Part shown: one piece after another, positions 1 through 10,444 of the stretch
Numbering within the stretch: the first letter of the stretch is position 1
How the letters are laid out: each line of letters opens with the position of its first letter
Source of the DNA: Arthrospiribacter ruber
GTDB lineage: Bacteria > Bacteroidota > Bacteroidia > Cytophagales > Cyclobacteriaceae
Direction of reading: 5' to 3'
Length of the DNA: 33,588 bases
Assembly (NCBI RefSeq): GCF_019343195.1
Contig: NZ_RPHB01000016.1
Coordinates: 1-33,588, forward strand
The notes under the pieces: model-generated
The model's database searches: none
The model's input: only the letters and a program-made list of their open reading frames with translations
What the model was told of the DNA's origin: nothing
Program-made: the position numbers and the translations under genes

Positions 1-31
1 TATTTCAATTCCTGTATGGTGCGATTGAGAG

Positions 32-121
32 TGTTGTATTGTTGTGTAGATGTTTTTCCTACCCTACAACCTGGCCCCTCGCTAAAAACCTTCACTGAAG
101 GTTTTCTCAACGCTCGGTCCT
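32..121. other. Aberrant array interval with hairpin (copy 1)
   Basis: About 90 bp lies between two altered repeats where a 36-bp spacer is expected. On the minus strand the preceding repeat (121-146) has lost its last bases, so no intact ATTGAAAT handle is present, and the following repeat (2-31) starts CTCTC. The interval contains a perfect inverted repeat, AAAACCTTC at 85-93 and GAAGGTTTT at 97-105, with a 3-base loop and T-runs, resembling a weak intrinsic terminator usable in both directions. It may be a small insertion or the scar of a fusion between two arrays. Confidence 0.75.
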
Positions 122-805
122 AATTCCTGTATGGTGCGATTGAAGGCACGTGGATTTTGACAACAAAACAGGGGAAATTTACATTTCAATTCCTGTATGG
201 TGCGATTGAAGGAAAAACATCTTTAACAGTATTCAACTGCCAAAAGTATTTCAATTCCTGTATGGTGCGATTGAAGGCAACTGGAAGGATCAGCAGCGAT
301 CAGCCAGGAGCTTTATTTCAATTCCTGTATGGTGCGATTGAAGGAACACGACACCTGCTACCATGGCAGGATCGAGATCATTTCAATTCCTGTATGGTGC
401 GATTGAAGGTGAATCATGAAGTTGTAGAAGCCGTTCCATTCTTCCATTTCAATTCCTGTATGGTGCGATTGAAGGTTTTTTACGCTTGTTGTCCAGGGCG
501 ACGGCAGCCTGATTTCAATTCCTGTATGGTGCGATTGAAGGACGGCAGTAAGGTTTAGGGTCAGAAATCTTAACATTATTTCAATTCCTGTATGGTGCGA
601 TTGAAGGAGCTGAAAACGAGTACAAGCCGATGCCGCTAAACGGATTTCAATTCCTGTATGGTGCGATTGAAGGAGATATGTTTAGACAATGCCCTTTCAA
701 TCAAGACATATTTCAATTCCTGTATGGTGCGATTGAAGGAAAGGCCAGACGGGCCAATAGACCACCTATTTTTGTATTTCAATTCCTGTATGGTGCGATT
801 GAGAG

Positions 806-895
806 TGTTGTATTGTTGTGTAGATGTTTTTCCTACCCTACAACCTGGCCCCTCGCTAAAAACCTTCACTGAAGGTTTTCTCAACGCTCGGTCCT
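806..895. other. Aberrant array interval with hairpin (copy 2)
   Basis: This is the second copy of the interval at 32-121, displaced by 774 bp, with the hairpin at 859-879. As in copy 1, it is bordered by a truncated repeat (895-920) and a degenerate repeat (776-805). If the hairpin terminates the precursor transcript, spacers beyond it toward base 1 would be poorly expressed. Confidence 0.75.
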
Positions 896-3800
896 AATTC
901 CTGTATGGTGCGATTGAAGGCACGTGGATTTTGACAACAAAACAGGGGAAATTTACATTTCAATTCCTGTATGGTGCGATTGAAGGAAAAACATCTTTAA
1001 CAGTATTCAACTGCCAAAAGTATTTCAATTCCTGTATGGTGCGATTGAAGGCAACTGGAAGGATCAGCAGCGATCAGCCAGGAGCTTTATTTCAATTCCT
1101 GTATGGTGCGATTGAAGGAACACGACACCTGCTACCATGGCAGGATCGAGATCATTTCAATTCCTGTATGGTGCGATTGAAGGTGAATCATGAAGTTGTA
1201 GAAGCCGTTCCATTCTTCCATTTCAATTCCTGTATGGTGCGATTGAAGGTTTTTTACGCTTGTTGTCCAGGGCGACGGCAGCCTGATTTCAATTCCTGTA
1301 TGGTGCGATTGAAGGACGGCAGTAAGGTTTAGGGTCAGAAATCTTAACATTATTTCAATTCCTGTATGGTGCGATTGAAGGAATTTTTGGTTAATAAAAA
1401 GCTGTGTATATATAGTTATTTCAATTCCTGTATGGTGCGATTGAAGGCAAAAGACCTTATGGTTAGGAATATCATCCACCAGATTTCAATTCCTGTATGG
1501 TGCGATTGAAGGCCTTGGGAAAATTCTTCTGTTGATCTTTTGACCTGTATTTCAATTCCTGTATGGTGCGATTGAAGGTGAAATCAAGTCTGTAAGAATG
1601 ACTTTGAAAGATGTATTTCAATTCCTGTATGGTGCGATTGAAGGGAGGTTACAAGATGGATGCTAGTACCGAATCAGTCAATTTCAATTCCTGTATGGTG
1701 CGATTGAAGGTCAGGGCACAGGGAAAGGGCACCATAGGTTTTTTATATTTCAATTCCTGTATGGTGCGATTGAAGGCATCTGTAATCAGAATGAAATCCC
1801 ACCCTTTAACCTTATTTCAATTCCTGTATGGTGCGATTGAAGGTTGGAGTGCTGCCTGGCGTTATTGTCACCAAGAAATAATTTCAATTCCTGTATGGTG
1901 CGATTGAAGGACCCGGGAAGTAAAACCACTGATAATAGTAGGTGTATTTCAATTCCTGTATGGTGCGATTGAAGGCACAAGGGAAGCAATCAGGGTAGTA
2001 AGCGCAACCAAATTTCAATTCCTGTATGGTGCGATTGAAGGTGCGGAGATGTTGGTCAAGGCTGACCGGAAGCTTCATTTCAATTCCTGTATGGTGCGAT
2101 TGAAGGAAGCCCGCTGTGCCAAGGTAGTACCTTTGATGGCTGATTTCAATTCCTGTATGGTGCGATTGAAGGTATGTTGTGATGAGGGCAGAATAAAGGC
2201 CCTGAGAAATTTCAATTCCTGTATGGTGCGATTGAAGGATCCGGAGTTTGTGGTCAATGATATTGCTGAGCTGGATTTCAATTCCTGTATGGTGCGATTG
2301 AAGGATTATCTGCTGTATGATCTCATTGATCTCCCGCTTGATTTCAATTCCTGTATGGTGCGATTGAAGGTATTGAATTTGTTAAGGATGGCTTTGCTTA
2401 CGTGAATTTCAATTCCTGTATGGTGCGATTGAAGGTAATTTAGTATCAGTCCAGTTGATACCGTAAAACAAATTTCAATTCCTGTATGGTGCGATTGAAG
2501 GGTAGATGTGTGTGGTGAGGTCGGTTTTGGTTATGAAATTTCAATTCCTGTATGGTGCGATTGAAGGCATTGTGAGGGAAAACTCAAAACTGTGGATTGC
2601 TCAATTTCAATTCCTGTATGGTGCGATTGAAGGTGCACTGACTCAGGCAGCGCAATTGTTAGCCTCGTTATTTCAATTCCTGTATGGTGCGATTGAAGGT
2701 ATTCACATTGCTTATATCGGTGGTGTTGGAGCCGAATTTCAATTCCTGTATGGTGCGATTGAAGGAAACTACTGGAAAAATGTACTCGGATGGAAAAATC
2801 CATTTCAATTCCTGTATGGTGCGATTGAAGGTTGAATCCTTTGAAAGCCTTTTCCTTTTGAAGCTTTATTTCAATTCCTGTATGGTGCGATTGAAGGAGG
2901 TTTGGGAAAAAACTTTTATCATTCGGTTCTGAGATTTCAATTCCTGTATGGTGCGATTGAAGGCAAGATCCTTATCCATTATGGAGTACCGGCATTCCTA
3001 TTTCAATTCCTGTATGGTGCGATTGAAGGCCGGCAGGGGAAGGAGATCCATCAGGACAAGTATATCATTTCAATTCCTGTATGGTGCGATTGAAGGCCGA
3101 ATTTTGGGAATTCTTAAACAGTCTATAAGCAATTTCAATTCCTGTATGGTGCGATTGAAGGGACATTAGTAAGTATAGAAGACCCGCGCCCGGCGTTATT
3201 TCAATTCCTGTATGGTGCGATTGAAGGTAAATTCCCTAATAGCCTCTTTGTATTCCTTCATATATTTCAATTCCTGTATGGTGCGATTGAAGGAATAAAC
3301 CGGGCACGTTTTCGATAAGCACATATCTATTTCAATTCCTGTATGGTGCGATTGAAGGTTTCTGACAGCGAAAAACAAAACTCTTTTCCTATGCATTTCA
3401 ATTCCTGTATGGTGCGATTGAAGGAGTTTTCTTTAAGGGAAACCACTACCCCACTGTCCCATTTCAATTCCTGTATGGTGCGATTGAAGGACGACCCTTG
3501 TGCTGAAAAGCCTGTCCCATCTTCGTTATTTCAATTCCTGTATGGTGCGATTGAAGGCTTTAAGCTTAGGGAAGATTTCTTCTTTCATGTAGATTTCAAT
3601 TCCTGTATGGTGCGATTGAAGGCAGCCCGGAACAGGTTTGAGAGCATTCTTTGACAAATTTCAATTCCTGTATGGTGCGATTGAAGGTGAGGATGAAGGT
3701 TCAGCAGACCATGACCCATCCAATTTCAATTCCTGTATGGTGCGATTGAAGGCTTGACTCCTGATGATCAGTACCAGACAATTTTAGAATTTCAATTCCT

Positions 3801-6800
3801 GTATGGTGCGATTGAAGGTAATTGTGTCAGTTTCTCCATTGGACTTTTTTGCTTATTTCAATTCCTGTATGGTGCGATTGAAGGCCTAGTTTCAAGTGCT
3901 AAAATCATAATTGATGATTAATTTCAATTCCTGTATGGTGCGATTGAAGGTTTCGAAGGACTTAAAAGATAAGGCGGCTCGTTCTATATTTCAATTCCTG
4001 TATGGTGCGATTGAAGGGATTATTATGAACAACAGTTAGGGGGGAACGATGCTATTTCAATTCCTGTATGGTGCGATTGAAGGTATCCAAAAAATGATTC
4101 GGCAGGACATAGCTTTTTTATTTCAATTCCTGTATGGTGCGATTGAAGGTCTTTTGTTCCCCTTTCAAGACCTTGTTCCATCAAAATTTCAATTCCTGTA
4201 TGGTGCGATTGAAGGTGTATCAGGATTCCTATAAAGCATCAGAACATCATATTTCAATTCCTGTATGGTGCGATTGAAGGTCTCTTTTCCTTTCAGGAAA
4301 GTAGCCAAACAGCTTGATTTCAATTCCTGTATGGTGCGATTGAAGGAAAGACTTGAAAGATGTGGGATTAACTTGGAATCCTATTTCAATTCCTGTATGG
4401 TGCGATTGAAGGAATTTTGGTGTTTCTATTGGTATTGCTTCTAAATCAATTTCAATTCCTGTATGGTGCGATTGAAGGCCTTCCTCTTCTTTTTGGTATG
4501 TCGGGATGGTTTTCATTTCAATTCCTGTATGGTGCGATTGAAGGTTTTTCTAGCTTTATATCCAGCGAGGTGTTAAACATATTTCAATTCCTGTATGGTG
4601 CGATTGAAGGTGACCAATTTGAACTTGCTGTTGATCTGATCTTCAAATTTCAATTCCTGTATGGTGCGATTGAAGGACATTTGAACTCACATTGCTGTGA
4701 CTTCCTAATGAGATTTCAATTCCTGTATGGTGCGATTGAAGGTATGAATTCCAATATGAAGACTGCCTGCCTAAAACATATTTCAATTCCTGTATGGTGC
4801 GATTGAAGGAATTTAAGAAAATGGGATTCGTTGGAAGGCTTTTATATTTCAATTCCTGTATGGTGCGATTGAAGGTTTTCGTCCAGCCTTCTGAACCCAC
4901 CGCTTTCGTGGATTTCAATTCCTGTATGGTGCGATTGAAGGGGTAGGTGAGTCCGCTACCAACTACGCCCAGCTGAATTTCAATTCCTGTATGGTGCGAT
5001 TGAAGGTATTCGATGATGCGCCCCCAGATCGGTACCCTGATCATTTCAATTCCTGTATGGTGCGATTGAAGGATAAGGACCAGGTATTGAGTGATCAAAT
5101 GGATCAGCATTTCAATTCCTGTATGGTGCGATTGAAGGTCGCTTGACAACAAGGTGAGGCAGACGGATTGAAAAATTTCAATTCCTGTATGGTGCGATTG
5201 AAGGCTTATTGGACGGCATCGGTATGTGACCGCATCATTGATTTCAATTCCTGTATGGTGCGATTGAAGGAAGATTTCTGTCACTTCAGACAATAACTTT
5301 TCACTAATTTCAATTCCTGTATGGTGCGATTGAAGGTCAAATTCGCCCGCATGTGAAGCCTCTCGGATAGAATTTCAATTCCTGTATGGTGCGATTGAAG
5401 GGCTACGATTGACGTTGAGGACCTGGTTAAAGAATTATTTCAATTCCTGTATGGTGCGATTGAAGGTGGCATCCGGGTTTTTCTTAAGATCTGCCAGCTC
5501 CATTTCAATTCCTGTATGGTGCGATTGAAGGTTGATTACTTCTGTGTCACAGCAGTTTAATAACAAAATTTCAATTCCTGTATGGTGCGATTGAAGGGCA
5601 AGGCCGATGAGCTGAAGCTCATCGAGAAGCGCTATTTCAATTCCTGTATGGTGCGATTGAAGGCCCGGCCTTCAGGGTAGCTTCAGTATGTCTCCAAAAA
5701 TTTCAATTCCTGTATGGTGCGATTGAAGGTGTGATCATGTGTCAGGTAGGAGAGGCCAAAGGCCAATTTCAATTCCTGTATGGTGCGATTGAAGGTACGC
5801 CCAAGCCTTCACTTTCTTCCACAGCCTTTATCATTTCAATTCCTGTATGGTGCGATTGAAGGTTTCCCATCTGTGAGCGGTCGTAGGAAAGAGTCCTGAA
5901 TTTCAATTCCTGTATGGTGCGATTGAAGGGTAATTACCGCTATGCGCATGAAATGTCCGGGCCAGATTTCAATTCCTGTATGGTGCGATTGAAGGCCTGA
6001 TCACTTTCAATGCCCAACAGATAATAGCCACATTTCAATTCCTGTATGGTGCGATTGAAGGTATATCCAGGTCAAAACCATTACCAATGATTCGGTAATT
6101 TCAATTCCTGTATGGTGCGATTGAAGGGATTCCGGATCGAATGGAGTCCCCAGGGCAATCCCGATTTCAATTCCTGTATGGTGCGATTGAAGGCGAATTC
6201 AAAAATGCCTACTGGTTTGCAGATGGATAATTTCAATTCCTGTATGGTGCGATTGAAGGTCTTGGCGATTTTTTCGCCTCCTACCTCTTCGAAAATTTCA
6301 ATTCCTGTATGGTGCGATTGAAGGTTTGATTTCTCTTAGTTTCATAGTCCTGAAAAATTAATTTCAATTCCTGTATGGTGCGATTGAAGGATGAATCCCT
6401 CCTTAAATCCTTCCTTGATCTCCAGATTTCAATTCCTGTATGGTGCGATTGAAGGAATTGTTTGGGATAAAGGTAACCCCGGTTTAGGCAAATTTCAATT
6501 CCTGTATGGTGCGATTGAAGGATATCTTCTCCATATCAGGCCTTCTCTTCATAGTCTATTTCAATTCCTGTATGGTGCGATTGAAGGTCAAGATCTTTGT
6601 ATCCATCACAGCCGCTCTCTTACATTTCAATTCCTGTATGGTGCGATTGAAGGTCCACTTCAGATAGTCTTTGTACCATGGTCTGTTATATTTCAATTCC
6701 TGTATGGTGCGATTGAAGGATACCTGATGATCCGGATGATCCTACTGTTCCTGAATTTCAATTCCTGTATGGTGCGATTGAAGGATTTCGGTGAGCTGCG

Positions 6801-7308
6801 CAATGCCCAGATAAAGGCTGATTTCAATTCCTGTATGGTGCGATTGAAGGAGGATACCAAGGCGGCGTTAACGCGCTTAAAACCAATTTCAATTCCTGTA
6901 TGGTGCGATTGAAGGAGAACAAAACCGTTTTAACCCGGTCCGGGAATTCTATTTCAATTCCTGTATGGTGCGATTGAAGGATGAAGGTCAGGCAGGTCAG
7001 GCTCCTGAGAAGTCCAATTTCAATTCCTGTATGGTGCGATTGAAGGCAATGAAAAAGGCCAGCTGGAAATGAATTATGATAATTTCAATTCCTGTATGGT
7101 GCGATTGAAGGACCTCCTTTAAACTTGGTTAAGTTGAGGCATATCAAATTTCAATTCCTGTATGGTGCGATTGAAGGTTTTGACCACATTAATGAAGCTC
7201 AATGACATGGGCATTTCAATTCCTGTATGGTGCGATTGAAGGTTATTTAAGATACAAATCCCCTCCAAAATTAATTGAATTTCAATTCCTGTATGGTGCG
7301 ATTGAAGG

Positions 7309-7514
7309 CCGTCGTAACGGCATACTAAAATAGCCTTTTTTGAATCAGAATGGCTGTTTTAACTTTATAAAATTCTCCTATAATTGCGTCGATCTCCAAT
7401 AGCTGATTTTTCCGCTACTATCGACAACTTTTTAATATGTTTAAAATCAATTGGTTAGGATCTGTTTCCCCTTAAGGACTAAGGCTATCCTATTTATACA
7501 GCTCCATTCGACAA
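7309..7514 (-). promoter_or_regulatory. CRISPR leader
   Basis: This non-coding A+T-rich stretch lies between the cas2 stop and the first repeat. Three internal structures are visible: a CCGT/ACGG dyad directly at the leader-repeat junction (7309-7320), an inverted repeat AAAATAGCC/GGCTGTTTT at about 7336-7364 (8 of 9 paired), and the direct repeat TCGACAACT at 7421-7429 and 7508-7516, the second overlapping the cas2 stop. Leaders normally hold the array promoter and the integration signals read by Cas1-Cas2. The promoter boxes could not be fixed with confidence. Confidence 0.8.
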
Positions 7515-7778
7515 CTATAGAAAAGTGTCCAGATCATTTTTCTCCTGGCCAATGACTTCCTTATCCAGCCATTTTTCTTCCCTACTCTTAAATACAATTA
7601 AGCTGTCTTCTTCGATTTTCATGATCTTCTTTGCATTGATAATTAGCTCTTTGTATTTCACCTCTGTGATCTCTCCTTCAAATACCGAATTCTGTATCCA
7701 ATTCAAGTACTTTCTACAAAGCTTCAGCATCTTGCTGACTCGCCTTTCTCCAATGTCGTAAACTAGAATGATGTACAT
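7515..7778 (-). CDS. cas2: CRISPR-associated endoribonuclease/adaptation protein Cas2
   Basis: The 87-residue protein begins MYIILVYDIG, the ferredoxin-like first strand with the conserved Asp8 of Cas2, and has the normal length for the family. Cas2 forms the dimeric core of the Cas1-Cas2 integrase that inserts new spacers at the leader end. It is the last gene of the cas cluster and its stop borders the leader. Cas1 and cas2 are usually adjacent; here they are nearly 600 bp apart because a four-helix-bundle gene and tandem A+T repeats lie between them. Confidence 0.95.
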   Translation of the reverse strand: MYIILVYDIGERRVSKMLKLCRKYLNWIQNSVFEGEITEVKYKELIINAKKIMKIEEDSLIVFKSREEKWLDKEVIGQEKNDLDTFL

Positions 7779-7786
7779 GGTTTATT

Positions 7787-7866
7787 AATTGAAATACTGA
7801 ATTACTGAATTATTGAATTACTGAATCATTGAATAATCCAAAACCTTCAATCCTTCAATTATTCAT
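7787..7866. repeat. Degenerate TATTGAAT/TTCAAT tandem repeat
   Basis: The segment is built of about ten imperfect 8-10 bp units such as TACTGAAT, TATTGAAT and CTTCAATT. A similar tract lies on the other side of the four-helix-bundle gene (8291-8371). The pair brackets that gene and may mark the borders of an inserted unit. Confidence 0.7.
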
Positions 7867-8255
7867 TTATTTAATTTGGCATTTTTTCTTGCAGTTGAGA
7901 ATATACTCAATAATTCTTCAGATTCTTTGAATAACTTTTGAAATGTTTCTACATCAATTAATTTAGCTTCAAATAGCATTTCAAGCCAAAAGCATGTTTC
8001 ATCAGCCTCTTCGACAACAATTGAAATTTTACTAAAAAATTCCGCTCCCGATCTTGCCCTACATGCTGCACGGTAATTTGCTGCCTGCGAAGTTGCACTT
8101 TTAATGATTTGATATGAAATCACAGATGATGATCTTTTGCTTGGTAACTTATCACACACTTTTATTACCTCCAGGGCTAAAACCTTTGATCGATCTTGTA
8201 TCTGCTTAATAAATTCAAACCGATCATTCTCACCATAGTTTCTGCTCTTTTCCAT
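7863..8255 (-). CDS. Four-helix bundle protein (23S rRNA intervening-sequence type), copy 1
   Basis: The protein has 130 residues and is mostly helical. Its central signature is NYRAACRARS followed by VVEEADET and FWLEML, diagnostic for the S23/IVP four-helix bundle family, whose other members include the Avd accessory protein of diversity-generating retroelements. It has no catalytic motif; known relatives bind nucleic acid as pentamers. It sits between cas1 and cas2 on the cas strand and is bracketed by tandem TTCAAT-type repeats. A paralogue lies on the other side of cas1 (9438-9791). Whether it helps adaptation or is a passenger cannot be decided from sequence. Confidence 0.85.
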   Translation of the reverse strand: MEKSRNYGENDRFEFIKQIQDRSKVLALEVIKVCDKLPSKRSSSVISYQIIKSATSQAANYRAACRARSGAEFFSKISIVVEEADETCFWLEMLFEAKLIDVETFQKLFKESEELLSIFSTARKNAKLNK

Positions 8256-8290
8256 GACTTTAAAAACATAATATTAATTTTGAGTCCTGT

Positions 8291-8371
8291 TGTTGAATAA
8301 TTCAATCCTTCAACCCTTCAATTATTCAACACTTCAACTATTCAACTATTCAACTATTCAACCCTTCAATC
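8291..8371. repeat. TTCAACTA tandem repeat
   Basis: The tract is made of imperfect 8-bp units (TTCAACTA, TTCAACCC, TTCAATTA) repeated about nine times between the four-helix-bundle gene and the cas1 stop. It is the counterpart of the tract at 7787-7866 on the opposite side of that gene. Confidence 0.75.
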
Positions 8372-8372
8372 C

Positions 8373-9377
8373 CTACCACCAAATCTTAAAAGGCTGATAG
8401 GATTCCATTCCCAACAGATGTTTGCTGAGTTTGTAGCATTCTAATTTTACCAGACTTTTGTAACTCACTTGCTTGTTCAATGTACGGTGCTTAATGGTCT
8501 CGTTGAGTCGCTCCTCAAAGGCTCGGATAAAAACTTTTTTGCCTGATTCTTTCAAAATCACCTTGTTGACATGAAAATCAAAATCCTTGGATTGAATTTC
8601 TTTTTTGTTCAATACTCTGAAAATTATCCTATCTACTAAAATAGGTTTAAAAATCTCCGCTAAGTCAAGCGCCAAGGAATACCTCCTATAGCCAGGTTCA
8701 TGCAAGAAACTGATCGTAGGGTTCAATTGGGTATGGTAAATTTGATCCAAGCATAAGGTATAGCACATCATATTCCCAAATGAAATCAGGGCATTGAGTT
8801 CATTCATGGGAGGTTGCTTGCTTCGCCCCTCCATAGCATGGTCTTTGACTATCAGGTCAAATGCCTGGTAATATACCTGCCGAATGTTACCTTCAATACC
8901 CATAAGTCCAGGTATGGTGGATGTGTTTTCAATTTCTCGGGCATACAGGTCTATTTTAGCCAAATGAATCTCCAAATCTTTGCCTCTATTATGGTAATAC
9001 TTTAGGTTCTTGGACATATTGAATGCAGCTCCTGTAATCAACTTTTGGGCTATGGCCATACGCTTACCCGTGTGGAGGTAGTGCTGCGTTTGGTTGATTT
9101 GCATTTTACCAGCCAAAAGATACTCTTTGGACTGAAAACTTCCCGTATAGTGCTCATAGTAATCGAAAAAGTGCACGCTTATTCCATTTTTTCCTAGAAA
9201 ATTGTAGAGCGCACTGTTGGCATCCAAAGAGCCAAAACAATAGAAATCCGAGACACCTTCAACGGGGATATACTTGGGTGTACCTTCTTTTCCAGACTCA
9301 TCTACAGGAGTGAACTTAAGCGTATTGTCTTTTCGGCTCATTCGGCCCGGATTGAAAAGGTAGTAGGTCTTTTTCAT
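8373..9377 (-). CDS. cas1: CRISPR-associated integrase Cas1 (subtype I-B)
   Basis: The 334-residue Cas1 has the expected metal-binding residues Glu162 (GIEGNIR), His226 (FLHEPG) and Asp238/Glu241 (LALDLAEIFKP). The N-terminal beta domain begins KKTYYLFNPGRMSRKDNT, typical of the I-B branch. Cas1 catalyses the two transesterifications that insert prespacers at the leader-proximal repeat, acting with Cas2 and here probably with Cas4. Both flanks carry four-helix-bundle genes, which separates it from its usual cas4 and cas2 neighbours. Confidence 0.97.
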   Translation of the reverse strand: MKKTYYLFNPGRMSRKDNTLKFTPVDESGKEGTPKYIPVEGVSDFYCFGSLDANSALYNFLGKNGISVHFFDYYEHYTGSFQSKEYLLAGKMQINQTQHYLHTGKRMAIAQKLITGAAFNMSKNLKYYHNRGKDLEIHLAKIDLYAREIENTSTIPGLMGIEGNIRQVYYQAFDLIVKDHAMEGRSKQPPMNELNALISFGNMMCYTLCLDQIYHTQLNPTISFLHEPGYRRYSLALDLAEIFKPILVDRIIFRVLNKKEIQSKDFDFHVNKVILKESGKKVFIRAFEERLNETIKHRTLNKQVSYKSLVKLECYKLSKHLLGMESYQPFKIWW

Positions 9378-9437
9378 AAATGATGGATAATGGGGGATGA
9401 ATGATCGTTGATAAATGAAGGCTTTTAAATGATTATT

Positions 9438-9791
9438 TTAAGGTTTTAATTTTTTTCTATAGGTAGCCAAAGCTTTTACAATTTCCTCCGTCTCTGACAT
9501 CAACTCATTTAAAGTTGCTACAGCTATTAAATTTAATTCCTTGATAATTTCAAGCCAATACAGTGTTTCATCTGCCTCTTCCACTACTACAGAAAGTTTG
9601 GCAAATCTTTCATTTTCTGATCTTGCACGACACATTGCTCTATAATTGGAGGCAACTGATGTTGATGATCTAATAATTTGTCTTCGGATAATTGAAACAG
9701 CATCTGAGTACGGAATCGGTGAGAGGCATTTTATAATTTTAATAGCCAAAGTTTTAGTCCTGTCCTGAAAAATCTGATTATAGTTTATCAT
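9438..9791 (-). CDS. Four-helix bundle protein (23S rRNA intervening-sequence type), copy 2
   Basis: The 117-residue paralogue of the gene at 7863-8255 keeps NYRAMCRARS, VVEEADET and YWLEII. Flanking intergenic DNA is again low-complexity and A+T-rich (9378-9437 has GATGAATGAT-type units; 9792-9872 is rich in ATCA/TCATT units). It lies between cas4 and cas1. Two divergent copies, one either side of cas1, suggest two insertions or an old duplication. No enzymatic residues are evident. Confidence 0.85.
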   Translation of the reverse strand: MINYNQIFQDRTKTLAIKIIKCLSPIPYSDAVSIIRRQIIRSSTSVASNYRAMCRARSENERFAKLSVVVEEADETLYWLEIIKELNLIAVATLNELMSETEEIVKALATYRKKLKP

Positions 9792-9872
9792 ACAAATGGT
9801 TTTTGGAAAATATTCTCTAATCTATTATCACATAACACTTATCTCTTACTAATCATAATCACCCATCTATCA

Positions 9873-10394
9873 TCATTCTTCATTTATGTCATTTTCTCCT
9901 GCATAGCAAAAATCGTGGTAGCTACATTTTTTGCAGATTGATTTTTTTACTAATGGAGGACATTCATCTTGATAAAAGATAGCCGAACATTTATTTTTCC
10001 ACTTTTCTACTTCTGCCATGTCGCTTTCTTCCCATTCTACTATTTGCCTTTGTTTCATTTTTGGGTATTCAAGGATGGCTGAGGGATTGTCTATTCCATT
10101 CTTGATCAATATATAGAGGTAATATTTTACTTGGGCAAAATGTGCATGTTCTACTTTATCGGACTTTTTTACTTCATGTATCACTTTATTTTTAGCATCA
10201 TAGTAATCGATCTTGATACCATCCAGCTCGAGTTCTGTGTATTTTCTCGCTCTGTCCAAATAGGTGGTCTCAGCGATTAATTTTCCTTCAGCCACTACTT
10301 GTGAAGTATGTTCCATTTGAATTCCATTGGCAAATAGCCAAAGTTTCCTAAGACAGGTGTGGAGGTAGGCTATATGTGTACCGGTGATGTTCAT
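9873..10394 (-). CDS. cas4: Cas4 nuclease with iron-sulfur cluster
   Basis: I start the gene at ATG 10394 (MNITGTHIAYLHTCLRKLWL); the longer frame to 10448 would need a TTG start and overlap the upstream gene. The protein then has 173 residues. It has one Cys in HTCLRKLW and three near the end (ICKKCSYHDFC), the four-cysteine Fe-S ligand set, and a RecB-type nuclease core with the Asp of KIDYYD and the Glu/Lys of HEVKKS. Cas4 trims prespacers and selects those with a correct PAM before Cas1-Cas2 integration. Its start lies about 50 bp after the stop of the unknown gene upstream. Confidence 0.92.
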   Translation of the reverse strand: MNITGTHIAYLHTCLRKLWLFANGIQMEHTSQVVAEGKLIAETTYLDRARKYTELELDGIKIDYYDAKNKVIHEVKKSDKVEHAHFAQVKYYLYILIKNGIDNPSAILEYPKMKQRQIVEWEESDMAEVEKWKNKCSAIFYQDECPPLVKKSICKKCSYHDFCYAGENDINEE

Positions 10395-10444
10395 AAGTTT
10401 AGTAGACAAAATCAATAAATTAAAAAGGAATCTTTTTGAGTTGA

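Larger units (their letters stand above)
1..1381. repeat. 774-bp tandem duplication inside the array
   Basis: Bases 1-607 recur at 775-1381 with a constant offset of 774. The copy includes seven ordinary spacers in the same order and one aberrant interval. The copies diverge only after the repeat ending at 607/1381. Homologous recombination between identical repeats, at the leader-distal end where old spacers sit, is the simplest cause. The left limit of the first copy lies outside the window. Confidence 0.93.
2..7308 (-). CRISPR. Type I-B CRISPR array, about 110 repeats
   Basis: About 110 copies of a 30-bp repeat are separated by spacers of 35-37 bp. On the plus strand the repeat starts ATTTCAATTCCTGTATGG and ends GCGATTGAAGG. 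Read on the minus strand it starts CCTTCAATCGCACC and ends ATTGAAAT, the usual type I-B 8-nt crRNA handle, and TTCAAT near one end pairs with ATTGAA near the other. That orientation, together with the A+T-rich leader next to cas2, puts the newest spacer at 7243-7278 and the oldest toward base 1. Almost all repeats are identical. The exceptions are at 2-31 and 776-805 (minus-strand start CTCTC instead of CCTTC) and the truncated 121-146 and 895-920. The array runs off the left edge of the window. Confidence 0.98.

Noticed and set aside
157-6912. Many open frames on both strands with repeated peptides such as FQFLYGAIEG and FNSCMVRLK
   Set aside because: They are the CRISPR repeat read through in different frames; the spacers vary and no start signals exist.
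7787-7797. AATTGAAAT, equal to the crRNA handle, just upstream of cas2
   Set aside because: It is one unit of the TATTGAAT tandem repeat; no second half-repeat or matching target is present.
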